Source of the DNA: an uncultured Alphaproteobacteria bacterium
GTDB taxonomy: Bacteria; Pseudomonadota; Alphaproteobacteria; HIMB59
NCBI GenBank assembly: GCA_902591315.1
Contig: CACJAI010000002.1
Span: 49,560 to 113,559, forward strand
DNA length: 64,000 bases
Direction: 5' to 3'
Position 1 is the first letter of the stretch, and every line of letters begins with the position of its first letter. This document shows, one piece after another, positions 56,501-64,000 of the stretch. The notes under the pieces were generated by a model. That model was not told where the DNA came from. It did not search any database and saw only the letters and a list, made by a program, of their open reading frames with translations. The translations under genes were made by a program, and so were the position numbers.

Positions 56501-57487
56501 TTTTAAAACTTTTTCAGTGATCTCAACGTCTTTTAAAAGCTTCCTGTCAGGTATGAGTTTATTTTTCTTTAATTCAGAATGGTAAAATTTAACAGCATCT
56601 ATGGGTTTGATGTTATTTTCAACAACTTCTCTCATAATTTTTACTAATAAGATGGGATCTTCAGCTAAGTTTATTTTTCTACCAAACAAAGCTACTTTTG
56701 CACCATATTGACTGGCTTTTTTTATTAATTCAAAACAATCTCTTGTTGTGCCTTTGCTACCCCCAAGAATGCCAACAATAAGATTTTCAGGATCGAAGCT
56801 GGCTAGCTCCTCCATTGCTTTTGGACCATTGTAAGCTATTTTCAAAAAAAGAGGCCTCTCATCTTTAGTCTGCCCAGCTATTGCTTTTATAATGCAATCG
56901 TTAACGTAATCACCCATTTGTCTTATGTTCATATTTAGATCAATTGGGGAATTGAATACTTCTAAAAAATGTTTGAATTTATATTTAGAAGCTTCAATTC
57001 TAAACTCTTTATAGGCATTTAACATTGCAAGGTCATAGTCAACATTATTAGAAAACGTTACAGAAAATAAACCTAGGTTAACCAACTTACTTACTTTGTC
57101 CATTTGAGCAGACCGAAAAGGTCTAGGGTTAGTTTTTCTATAATTTCCATTTCTCATAAGCCAGATATCAGTCGTATCATTCATTCTAATTGCAGGTGTA
57201 ATAGTTGAATTTTTAAATAAATTTCTTTTTACGAGATCTTCACCAACTGATGCAGACATCAGCATAATATCTACTAAATCAGATTTAGTCATCGATATCA
57301 TCGCATTTTTGTAATCTACTAGGTTTTTATATCCTTTTAGTATTTTTCCATTTTCATTTCTTTTTGATCCAGGTGTTGTGACACCCATAGCTAAATCACC
57401 ATCTTTAGCATCTGCTATAATGAAGTCTCTTGGCGAATATTTATTATTTTTTATTCTAAGAATTTTTTGATCTAAAGACTTCTTCAT
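56495..57487 (-). CDS. Class I aldolase-like TIM barrel (DeoC/LacD superfamily)
   Basis: The 330-residue protein reads like a DeoC/LacD barrel: IIADAKDGDLAMGV near the N-terminus, ITPAIRMNDT, FKHFLEVFNSP, RPLFLKIAYNGPKAMEELASF (key part FLKIAYNGP, a plausible Schiff-base Lys) and IVGILGGSKGTTRDCFELIKKA. It could split a phosphorylated ketose. The substrate is not established. It diverges from xylB across 60 bases, and its 3' end overlaps the PfkB gene by six. Confidence 0.62.
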   Translation of the reverse strand: MKKSLDQKILRIKNNKYSPRDFIIADAKDGDLAMGVTTPGSKRNENGKILKGYKNLVDYKNAMISMTKSDLVDIMLMSASVGEDLVKRNLFKNSTITPAIRMNDTTDIWLMRNGNYRKTNPRPFRSAQMDKVSKLVNLGLFSVTFSNNVDYDLAMLNAYKEFRIEASKYKFKHFLEVFNSPIDLNMNIRQMGDYVNDCIIKAIAGQTKDERPLFLKIAYNGPKAMEELASFDPENLIVGILGGSKGTTRDCFELIKKASQYGAKVALFGRKINLAEDPILLVKIMREVVENNIKPIDAVKFYHSELKKNKLIPDRKLLKDVEITEKVLKL

Positions 57488-57504
57488 AATCTGATTATAC
57501 TCAA

Positions 57505-57518
57505 TTCTATAAATAGAA
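57505..57518. promoter_or_regulatory. Palindrome TTCTAT-AA-ATAGAA between aldolase and xylB
   Basis: A 14-base perfect palindrome lies in the 60-base divergent gap. A further TTCTAT occurs at about 57528, and TATAAT-like sequence lies just upstream of the xylB ATG. A shared operator for both genes is possible, but the composition here is so AT-rich that chance is not excluded. Confidence 0.35.
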
Positions 57519-57547
57519 AATAGTTTTATTCTATATATAATATAAAA

Positions 57548-59002
57548 ATGTATTTAGGTATTGATCTTGGTACTTCTTCGATGAAGTGTTTGCTACTTGG
57601 AGAAGAACAAGAAATCTTGTTTAGTGTCAATAGTGAAGATATACCATTGTCCACTCCTCAAAATGGTTGGTCAGAACAAGATCCATCATTTTGGATAAAA
57701 GCATTAGATCAGTGTATCAAACAAATAGTTTTAAAATTTGATTTATCGCAGATCAAAGCTGTATCTTTTTCCGGACATATGCATGGTGCAACTTGTATTG
57801 ATAAAAATCATAAGGTCATAAGGCCTTGTATACTATGGAATGATACACGTAGTTTTAGGCAGTGCAGTCAAATTATGGCTGACGAAACTGTTATGGATAT
57901 AGCTGGAAATATAGCAATGCCTGGTTTTACATCACCAAAAATCTTATGGATGAAAGAACACGAAAGTGAAAATTTTAATTCAATTGCAAAGGTTTTATTG
58001 CCTAAAGACTATTTAAGATTTTATTTAACAGGAGAGTTTTTTAGTGATTTGTCAGACGCAGCAGGCACTTATTGGTTAGATGTAAAAAATAGAACTTGGT
58101 CTAATAAACTTTTAGATATTGGCTCAATGGATATCTCGCAAATGCCTAAAACTTGTGAGGGGACAGATCAAACAGGCGTAATTAAAAAAGAGATTGCAGA
58201 AAAATATGGTTTTAGTAACTCTTGCAAAGTTTTTGGTGGAGCAGGAGATAATGCTGCAGCCGCTGTTGGATTAGGGCTTTACCAAGAGGGAAATGCTTCA
58301 TTATCTTTAGGCACTTCTGGTGTTATTTTTGGTTCAACAAAAAACTTTTTAAAAAATTATGATGATGCGATACATTCCTTTTGTCACTGCTTACCTGAAA
58401 CATGGCACCTCATGTCAGTGATGCTCTCTTGCACTTCAAATGTTAATTGGTTTATAAATAATTTTAATTCATCAATTGATGAGATTAATAAAGAGTTAAA
58501 TTCTGTTTTAAATAATTTTTCTGATGTAAGTAGATATCCTTATTATCTTCCTTATCTCACTGGTGAGAGAACACCAATTAATGATCCTCATGTAAGAGCA
58601 AGTTTTCACGAAATGGGTATAGATACTAATCGAAATACATTAATCTATAGTTTAATAGAAGGTATTTCTTTTGGTTTGTATGATAATTATTCATCCCTAG
58701 TTAAGACAGGTATAAAGTTAGATAACATCTTTGTAATAGGAGGTGGTTCTAAAAATGACAGCTGGATACAAATACTTGCTTCGTTGATGGAGAGAGATTT
58801 ATCAATAACTGATGCTTCAGACACAATGGCTGCTTTTGGAGCTGCTAGAATAGCATTTCTTGGTTACAATAATTTAAAACCAAGTGAAGCCCTTAGTCTT
58901 CCAAAAGTCAAAAAAATTATAGGTAAAAATGAAATTCAAACAGGTATCTTAAAAGACAGATTTTTAAATTGGAAAAGCTTTTATTTAGGAAAAAATGTCT
59001 AG
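57548..59002 (+). CDS. xylB: Xylulokinase
   Basis: The 484-residue FGGY kinase has LGIDLGTSSMKCLLLGE, GWSEQDPSFWIKAL, SGHMHGATCIDK (family catalytic-loop region), ILWNDTRSFRQ, GGAGDNAAAAVGLG and GERTPINDP. All fit XylB. It phosphorylates D-xylulose, the product of D-lyxose isomerase, to enter the pentose phosphate pathway. Its 3' end overlaps the FrcK-like gene by eight bases. Confidence 0.93.
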   Translation: MYLGIDLGTSSMKCLLLGEEQEILFSVNSEDIPLSTPQNGWSEQDPSFWIKALDQCIKQIVLKFDLSQIKAVSFSGHMHGATCIDKNHKVIRPCILWNDTRSFRQCSQIMADETVMDIAGNIAMPGFTSPKILWMKEHESENFNSIAKVLLPKDYLRFYLTGEFFSDLSDAAGTYWLDVKNRTWSNKLLDIGSMDISQMPKTCEGTDQTGVIKKEIAEKYGFSNSCKVFGGAGDNAAAAVGLGLYQEGNASLSLGTSGVIFGSTKNFLKNYDDAIHSFCHCLPETWHLMSVMLSCTSNVNWFINNFNSSIDEINKELNSVLNNFSDVSRYPYYLPYLTGERTPINDPHVRASFHEMGIDTNRNTLIYSLIEGISFGLYDNYSSLVKTGIKLDNIFVIGGGSKNDSWIQILASLMERDLSITDASDTMAAFGAARIAFLGYNNLKPSEALSLPKVKKIIGKNEIQTGILKDRFLNWKSFYLGKNV

Positions 59003-59633
59003 CAACCAAAGAATAGAATTCCCTGAATTAGTAAAAAAAATATTAGAGAATGTTATTAAAATTAATCAAAGTCGTTATTTTATAGCAATTTCTGGAGCAC
59101 CAGCATCTGGAAAAAGCACAATATCTGAAAAATTAAAGTCAGAACTAATACTAAATAGTCATAAATCAAGTGTTCTTCAAATGGATGGTTTCCACCTTGA
59201 TAATAATATACTTGAGACAAAAAAATTAATTGAGAGAAAAGGGGCACCAGAAACATTTGATGTACTTGGTCTATTAAATTGTTTATTAAGATTGAAAAAC
59301 GAGGGTGAAGTGATTGTCCCTATCTTTGATAGATCATTAGAACTATCAAGATCATCTGCTTTAGTAATATCTGAGAACACAAAAATTATAATAGTAGAGG
59401 GTAATTATTTATTGCTTGATCAAGAACCATGGAGAAAAATTCATAATTTTTTTGACACAACTATAATGATTGATTGTAATAAAGATATTTTAGAAAAAAG
59501 ATTAATTGAAAGATGGGAGAGTTTTGGACTACCTAATGATCAAATTAAAAATAAAGTTTATAAAAATGATCTTCCAAATGGATTAAATGTTATTAGTAAA
59601 AGTATTTCTGCTGAATTTAATTTAATAAATTAA
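58995..59633 (+). CDS. FrcK-like P-loop kinase
   Basis: The 212-residue uridine-kinase-like protein has P-loop ISGAPASGKSTISEKL, QMDGFHLDN, RKGAPETFDVLGLL and VPIFDRS, and EGNYLLLDQEPWR. This pattern matches nucleoside-kinase-like proteins placed with sugar ABC transporters, such as FrcK of Sinorhizobium meliloti. Substrate is uncertain (fructose or a nucleoside). It follows xylB and is convergent with frcA, sharing TTAA at the two stops. Confidence 0.82.
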   Translation: MSSNQRIEFPELVKKILENVIKINQSRYFIAISGAPASGKSTISEKLKSELILNSHKSSVLQMDGFHLDNNILETKKLIERKGAPETFDVLGLLNCLLRLKNEGEVIVPIFDRSLELSRSSALVISENTKIIIVEGNYLLLDQEPWRKIHNFFDTTIMIDCNKDILEKRLIERWESFGLPNDQIKNKVYKNDLPNGLNVISKSISAEFNLIN

Positions 59634-60394
59634 TTTTGAGGTGGTTGCTTAGCACCTGTCATATATGCTACAGCATCAGACATTTCATGTTTCTTAGGGT
59701 CGATTACACATAATCGGGTTCCAAGTCTGTGAATGTGTATTCTATCAGCTACTTCAAAAACATGAGGCATATTATGTGAAATTAAAATGATGGGTATTCC
59801 TCTAGATCTAACCTCACCAATTAATTCTAAAACTCTTCTACTTTCTTTAACACCGAGAGCTGCAGTAGGCTCATCCATAATAACGACTTTAGTTCCAAAT
59901 GATGTTGCTCTTGCAACTGCAACACCTTGTCGTTGACCTCCAGACAATGTTTCAACTAATTGATTTATATTTTGTATGGTTAGTAGACCAAGATCAGACA
60001 GTCGTTTTCTAGCTTCATCTGCCATTGCTTTTTTATCTAAAAATTTTAAAAAACTACCCATAAAGCCTTTTTGTCTAATTTCTCTACCTAAAAACATATT
60101 ATCAGTTATTGATAAAGCAGGTGAAAGTGCAAGGTTCTGATAAACAGTTTCGATACCTAATTTTCTTGCTTCTATAGGTGATGTAAAAGTAACATTTTTA
60201 CCATCGAGCAATATTTCACCGCTATCTGGTATAACAGCACCACATAGAACCTTAATTAGTGTTGATTTTCCAGCACCATTGTCTCCAATTACTCCCAAAA
60301 CCTCACCTGGATAAAGCTCTAAATCAGCACTATCAAGTGCAACAACTTTGCCGTATTTTTTTGACAACTTTTTTGCTACTAGAACTGGCTGCAT
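59630..60394 (-). CDS. frcA: Sugar ABC transporter ATPase, FrcA-like
   Basis: Restarted at ATG 60394 (MQPVLVAKKLSKKYGKVVAL), it has 254 residues. The frame is open to 60472, but the internal ATG forms a TAATG overlap with the frcC stop and aligns with the known FrcA start. Walker A GDNGAGKST lies near residue 38, signature LSGGQRQGVAVARA, Walker B VVIMDEPTAALG. It is a single-ATPase-domain protein, unlike RbsA, which has two. It powers fructose/mannose/ribose uptake with FrcC. Confidence 0.93.
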   Translation of the reverse strand: MQPVLVAKKLSKKYGKVVALDSADLELYPGEVLGVIGDNGAGKSTLIKVLCGAVIPDSGEILLDGKNVTFTSPIEARKLGIETVYQNLALSPALSITDNMFLGREIRQKGFMGSFLKFLDKKAMADEARKRLSDLGLLTIQNINQLVETLSGGQRQGVAVARATSFGTKVVIMDEPTAALGVKESRRVLELIGEVRSRGIPIILISHNMPHVFEVADRIHIHRLGTRLCVIDPKKHEMSDAVAYMTGAKQPPQN

Positions 60395-61488
60395 TACGCT
60401 GAGACCTTTCTTATCCATTGATCTATTCCAACCGCCACTATAATAAGACAACCTAAAGCAAATCTTTGCCACAATACATCAAGACCTGCTATGGACAGAC
60501 CTGAGCTAAATACTCCCACAATCAAAGCCCCAAATAAAGAGCCAATAATAGTGCCTCTTCCACCAAAAAGAGAAGTTCCACCTATCACAACAGCTGTAAT
60601 GGAGTCTAAGTTACCTTCATAAAAAGATGTTGGAGATACTGAACCAACTCTACCTATTGAAACCCATGCTCCAATCGCAACAACAAGTCCAGCAACAGCA
60701 TAAATTGAAACTAACATCCTGTCAGTTCTAATACCCGATAACTCAGCAGCCTCCTTGTCATCGCCAATTGCGTAAACATGCCTCCCCCAAGCAGTTTTAT
60801 TGAGTAAAAACCATAGAAAAACAAAAATGCCAATCATGAGGAACGCACCGTAAGTGAATACAAAACCTCCAAGATTAATTCTTTCACCCCAAAAGTGAAG
60901 AAGAGGAGCATTTACTTCAATATCAGAACTTCTAATAGATTGAGATCCAGTAAAGAAAATTACTAGTGCAAAAAATATATTCCAAGTTCCTAAAGTAACT
61001 ATGAACGGGGGTAATCTTAAGCGGGTTACCAGTAACCCATTAAAAGCACCTGTTGCAATACCAGAGATAAACCCTACTGCTATTGCTGGGAGGGTTGGAA
61101 CTCCCATTTCAACAGAAAGCTTACCCATGAACACTGATGCTAAAACCATCATTGCCGCAACACTTAAATCAATTCCAGCAGTTAATATTATTAGAGTTTG
61201 AGCTGCTGCAAGAATACCGACAATTGTAACTTGTTGTACAATCAGAGATAAATTAAAAGCAGAGAAAAATTTTCCTCCAGCTATGAAACCAAATGCAATA
61301 ACGCTTAGTATTAAAATAATAACAGGAACTATTGTTGGATTTCCGTGAAGAAAATGTTGAATTTTTTTTAGTGTAGTTTGTTCACCTAAATCAAAAGAGT
61401 GATGATCTTGATCTTTTTCACCTATATCAGTTGTGAATTTAGGTTGATCTTTTAGATCTTTAGAAATGTCATCAGAAACTTTACTCAT
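60394..61488 (-). CDS. frcC: Sugar ABC transporter permease, FrcC-like
   Basis: The 364-residue integral membrane protein has about nine to ten hydrophobic segments and the BPD_transp_2 pattern: ILTAGIDLSVAAMMVLASV, GIATGAFNGLLVTRLRLPPFIVTLG (shortened: GLLVTRLRLPPFIVTLG), YAIGDDKEAAELSGIR and VVIGGTSLFGGRGTIIGSLFG. The long N-terminal cytosolic tail of about 50 residues is typical of FrcC. It is separated from frcB by a 59-base gap with a strong hairpin, a common way to lower permease expression below that of the binding protein. Confidence 0.92.
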   Translation of the reverse strand: MSKVSDDISKDLKDQPKFTTDIGEKDQDHHSFDLGEQTTLKKIQHFLHGNPTIVPVIILILSVIAFGFIAGGKFFSAFNLSLIVQQVTIVGILAAAQTLIILTAGIDLSVAAMMVLASVFMGKLSVEMGVPTLPAIAVGFISGIATGAFNGLLVTRLRLPPFIVTLGTWNIFFALVIFFTGSQSIRSSDIEVNAPLLHFWGERINLGGFVFTYGAFLMIGIFVFLWFLLNKTAWGRHVYAIGDDKEAAELSGIRTDRMLVSIYAVAGLVVAIGAWVSIGRVGSVSPTSFYEGNLDSITAVVIGGTSLFGGRGTIIGSLFGALIVGVFSSGLSIAGLDVLWQRFALGCLIIVAVGIDQWIRKVSA

Positions 61489-61505
61489 TTAAAAAATATC
61501 ATGAC

Positions 61506-61531
61506 TTCAGGGCAGAATAATCTGCCCTGAA
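61506..61531 (-). promoter_or_regulatory. Intercistronic hairpin between frcB and frcC
   Basis: TTCAGGGCAGA (61506-61516) pairs with TCTGCCCTGAA (61521-61531) around a four-base loop, an 11-bp GC-rich stem in very AT-rich DNA. It lies directly after the frcB stop and before frcC. It has no adjacent T-tract, so it likely protects the 3' end of frcB mRNA or causes partial termination. Confidence 0.8.
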
Positions 61532-61547
61532 TAATAAAATTATTGGA

Positions 61548-62582
61548 TTAACCCCAACATCTATCCATACCTTCTTTGACACTAATTGATGGAACTCCGC
61601 TAGCAGCATCATCTGTAACTAAGTTCACACCAGTGTTAAAGAAGTCAAGACCTGGAGTATTTTCAGGCTTTGAACCATCTTCAGCCCAAGCTTTAATAGC
61701 CTCAACACCAAGTGAAGCCATTAATAATGGGTATTGCTGAGATGTAGCACCTATGATTCCTCTTTCAACGTCAGCTACACCTGGGCAACCTCCGTCAACT
61801 GAAGCAATAAGAACACTACCATCATCTTTTCCAACTGCTTTTAATGCCTCATAAGCACCAACAGCTGCTGGCTCATTAATAGTGTACACAACGTTTATGT
61901 CTGGGTCTTTTTGTAGACATTTTTCCATTGCAGTTCTTCCACCTTCTTCGTTACCGTTTGTAACTTCATTACAGATAATTCTTGGATCATCTTCATCTCC
62001 CCATCTTGAAACATCTTTTACATCGATTCCAAATCCAGTTAAGAAACCTTGATCTCTAAGAACACCAACAGAAGGTTGACTCTCGTTAAGGTCTAACATT
62101 GCAATTTTAGCATTAGCAGCATCTGCTCCTAACTTTGCAGCAACCCATGCTCCACCCAATTCACCTGCCTTGAAGTTATCAGTTGCAAAAGTAGAGTCTG
62201 CAGCTGTAATTGGCTCTAGTGGTGTGTCAAGAGCAATGACTAGTAAACCATTGTCTTGAGCATTTTTTAATGGAGTAACAATAGCTTTTGTGTCAGATGC
62301 AGCAATTAAAATACCTTTTGCACCTGAAGCAATACAAGTCTCAATAGCTCTTACTTGAGTCTCGTGGTCACCATCAACTTTACCCGCAAAGAATGATAAT
62401 TTGACACCTAATTCATTAGCTCTCGCTTCTGCTCCTTCTTTCATTTTAACGAAGAAAGGATTGATGTCTGTTTTTGTAATTAAGCAAGCTTCAACAGCAT
62501 GGCTTCCTGCTTTTGCTGGCATAGTAGCAAAAGTAAAAGCGACAGCCATAAGTGAAGCTAGAACTAGAGATAATTTTCTCAT
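61548..62582 (-). CDS. frcB: Periplasmic fructose-type sugar-binding protein, FrcB-like
   Basis: The 344-residue periplasmic binding protein has a signal peptide ending MPAKA near residue 25. [28 protein letters not shown] (key part [15 protein letters not shown]), [35 protein letters not shown] and GATSQQYPL are nearly word-for-word like S. meliloti FrcB, which binds fructose, mannose and ribose. A strong AGGAGG ribosome binding site precedes the ATG, fitting high expression. Confidence 0.93.
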   Translation of the reverse strand: MRKLSLVLASLMAVAFTFATMPAKAGSHAVEACLITKTDINPFFVKMKEGAEARANELGVKLSFFAGKVDGDHETQVRAIETCIASGAKGILIAASDTKAIVTPLKNAQDNGLLVIALDTPLEPITAADSTFATDNFKAGELGGAWVAAKLGADAANAKIAMLDLNESQPSVGVLRDQGFLTGFGIDVKDVSRWGDEDDPRIICNEVTNGNEEGGRTAMEKCLQKDPDINVVYTINEPAAVGAYEALKAVGKDDGSVLIASVDGGCPGVADVERGIIGATSQQYPLLMASLGVEAIKAWAEDGSKPENTPGLDFFNTGVNLVTDDAASGVPSISVKEGMDRCWG

Positions 62583-62658
62583 AGTTATTTCCTCCTATAT
62601 ATAGTCTAAGATACAATATCTCATTGGTACTATAACTTGCTAGTTAAATTTTAAATTT

Positions 62659-64000
62659 TTACTCTTGATTTTTTACGAAATGTTTATCCACAATCTCTTT
62701 CCAATATACATATGACTGTTTGATAACGTTATTAGTATTTGGTTTTATAACTGCCTTTTTTACTTTGAAATCCCTTAAATCCTCTAGATTTTTTATGTTA
62801 TGAAAATGCTGTATTCCAAAAAGAAGAGCTCCGTACGAGGACATTTCCTCAAGTTCAGGGATACTTAAATCAATTTCTAACAAGTCACTAATGATTTGGA
62901 GAAAAAATTTATTTTTAACCATTCCTCCGTCGATGGATAGATTATTTAATTCCATGTTTTGAGTTTTTTTCATGAATTCGAGATAAACAACCATTTGATA
63001 TGCTACTGACTCAAGACCTGCTCTTATTAAGTGATTAGTATTAGTTGAAGCACTAATTCCAAAGAAGGCGGCTCTGGCCTCAGAGTTCCAATATGGTGGG
63101 CCTAAACCTGAAAACGCAGGAATTAAATATACTCCATTGTTATCTTTTTCTTTTTTAGAAAATATCTCACTTTCTTCAACTGTCTTAATTAATCCTAAAT
63201 TATTTTTTAACCAAGAAATTGTTCCTCCCGCATAGGAATTTAAACATTCAAGTGCATAGATATTTTTATTTTCATGAGTGAATGCAAGAGAAGTAAGCGA
63301 TTTTTCATCAATAAACATTTTATTACCAATATTTGTTTGAATATTAAAACCTGTACCTGTAGTTATTTTAGTATCTCCTTTGTTGAAACAAAAATTTGCA
63401 AAAAATGATGCTTGCGCATCACCTGCTACTCCAATGATAGGTATTATTTTATTAAAAATTTTATTAAAATTACTCTCTCCAAAGATATTTGAACTATTAA
63501 TAACTTTTGGAAGTTTAATTTTTTTTATATCAAAAATATTTAATAATTCTTGATCCCATTCATTAGTTAAACAATTAAATAAAAGAGTTCTTGATGCATT
63601 TGTTGTGTCCGAAACATATGACTCCATATTAGTAAGCCTATAAATTAAATATGTTTCAATTGTTCCAAATAGTATTTCTCCATTATCAATTTTTCTTCTT
63701 ATTTCTTCTTTTTCATCATAAATCCATTTTAATTTACTACCTGAAAAAAAAGTATTTGGTTTTAACCCTGTTTTGTTGATAATCTTTGTTCTCTTTGAGA
63801 CATCGTTTAAAATTTTTTCACATATACTTTGACCTCTTGTGCATTGCCATACAATAGCGTTGTGTAAGGGTTTCCCATCTTTTTCGTTAAATAATGTAAA
63901 AGTTTCTCGTTGGTTTGTGATGCTGATAAATTTTGGATTTGGTAATATCTCTGAAGCTTTTTGTACTAATTCTAATAAATTCTGATAAATCTCCTCTAAG
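62659..64000 (-). CDS. Glycerol kinase-like FGGY kinase, 5' end cut by window edge
   Basis: The frame is open from stop at 62659 to the right edge: upstream of the ATG at 63627 it continues for 124 codons with normal kinase sequence (ISITNQRETFTLF; NAIVWQCTRGQS), so 63627 is not the start. About 446 residues are visible. VSDTTNASRTLLFN, GVAGDAQASFFANF and LIPAFSGLGPPYWN match GlpK, which phosphorylates glycerol. It lies 76 bases before frcB on the same strand. Confidence 0.85.
   Translation of the reverse strand, partial: LEEIYQNLLELVQKASEILPNPKFISITNQRETFTLFNEKDGKPLHNAIVWQCTRGQSICEKILNDVSKRTKIINKTGLKPNTFFSGSKLKWIYDEKEEIRRKIDNGEILFGTIETYLIYRLTNMESYVSDTTNASRTLLFNCLTNEWDQELLNIFDIKKIKLPKVINSSNIFGESNFNKIFNKIIPIIGVAGDAQASFFANFCFNKGDTKITTGTGFNIQTNIGNKMFIDEKSLTSLAFTHENKNIYALECLNSYAGGTISWLKNNLGLIKTVEESEIFSKKEKDNNGVYLIPAFSGLGPPYWNSEARAAFFGISASTNTNHLIRAGLESVAYQMVVYLEFMKKTQNMELNNLSIDGGMVKNKFFLQIISDLLEIDLSIPELEEMSSYGALLFGIQHFHNIKNLEDLRDFKVKKAVIKPNTNNVIKQSYVYWKEIVDKHFVKNQE

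Noticed and set aside
60395..60472. Longer N-terminus of FrcA
   Set aside because: The extra 26 residues overlap frcC and do not resemble FrcA. The ATG at 60394 makes a TAATG junction and aligns with the known start.
63625..63627. ATG at 63627 as start of the right-edge kinase
   Set aside because: The same frame continues upstream for 124 codons with normal FGGY kinase sequence to the window edge, so the gene is cut by the edge, not started here.

Overview
The window is strongly AT-rich and very densely packed. No gene-free stretch exceeds about 150 bases, and neighbouring genes often overlap. The order aroA-rpsA-ihfB-pyrF-trpF-trpB-trpA-accD-folC, the lptC-lptA-lptB block, the gltD/gltB pair and an FrcB-like sugar-binding protein all point to an alphaproteobacterium. 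The base composition, compaction and the stock of osmolyte-demethylation and sugar-uptake genes suggest a streamlined free-living marine lineage (SAR11-, HIMB59- or AEGEAN-169-like). That placement is an inference, and the sequence alone does not fix the clade.

Region 1 (1-3.3 kb) holds a HupE/UreJ-type membrane protein cut by the window edge. It is head-to-head with an exported DUF4198-type protein, and both look like metal-handling proteins. A small membrane protein, a Nu-class-like glutathione transferase and a DCC-family thiol protein follow. Region 2 (3.4-17 kb) is core housekeeping on the minus strand: folate, fatty-acid, tryptophan, pyrimidine and shikimate genes, ribosomal protein S1, IHF-like protein, LPS export (lptCAB), Kdo precursor synthesis (kdsD), an RNase D-like exonuclease, and UppP. 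An NDUFA9-like gene lies on the plus strand. The cmk gene usually found between aroA and rpsA is absent. Region 3 (17-23 kb) is gltD-gltB, for glutamate synthase.

Region 4 (23-37.4 kb) alternates surface-glycan genes with the infC-rpmI-rplT-pheS-pheT-lepA translation block. The glycan genes are one GT4-like, three GT9-like, one GT32-like and one FkbM methyltransferase. A tRNA-Ser(GGA), rmuC and an unknown gene are also here.

Region 5 (37.4-50.2 kb) is one long co-directional minus-strand run that ends at a clear terminator hairpin. In transcription order it holds a ROK sugar kinase, a phosphofructokinase, an Fe(II)/2-oxoglutarate oxygenase, sarcosine oxidase soxBDAG, a dimethylglycine dehydrogenase-like flavoprotein, a MetF-like reductase and a DmdA/GcvT-like demethylase. 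This looks like a folate-linked N- or S-methyl catabolic module.

Region 6 (50.3-64 kb) is a sugar-catabolism island: Gfo/Idh oxidoreductase, aldo/keto reductase, ribokinase, FucU/RbsD mutarotase, a D-2-hydroxyacid dehydrogenase, D-lyxose/mannose isomerase, a PfkB kinase, a DeoC/LacD-like aldolase, xylulokinase, an FrcK-like kinase, the frcA-frcC-frcB ABC importer, and a glycerol-kinase-like gene cut by the right edge. Together with the ROK kinase and PFK of region 5 it gives plausible routes from imported fructose, mannose and ribose to central metabolism. No transcriptional regulator gene is present in regions 5 and 6. No insertion sequence, CRISPR array, rRNA gene or phage gene was seen.
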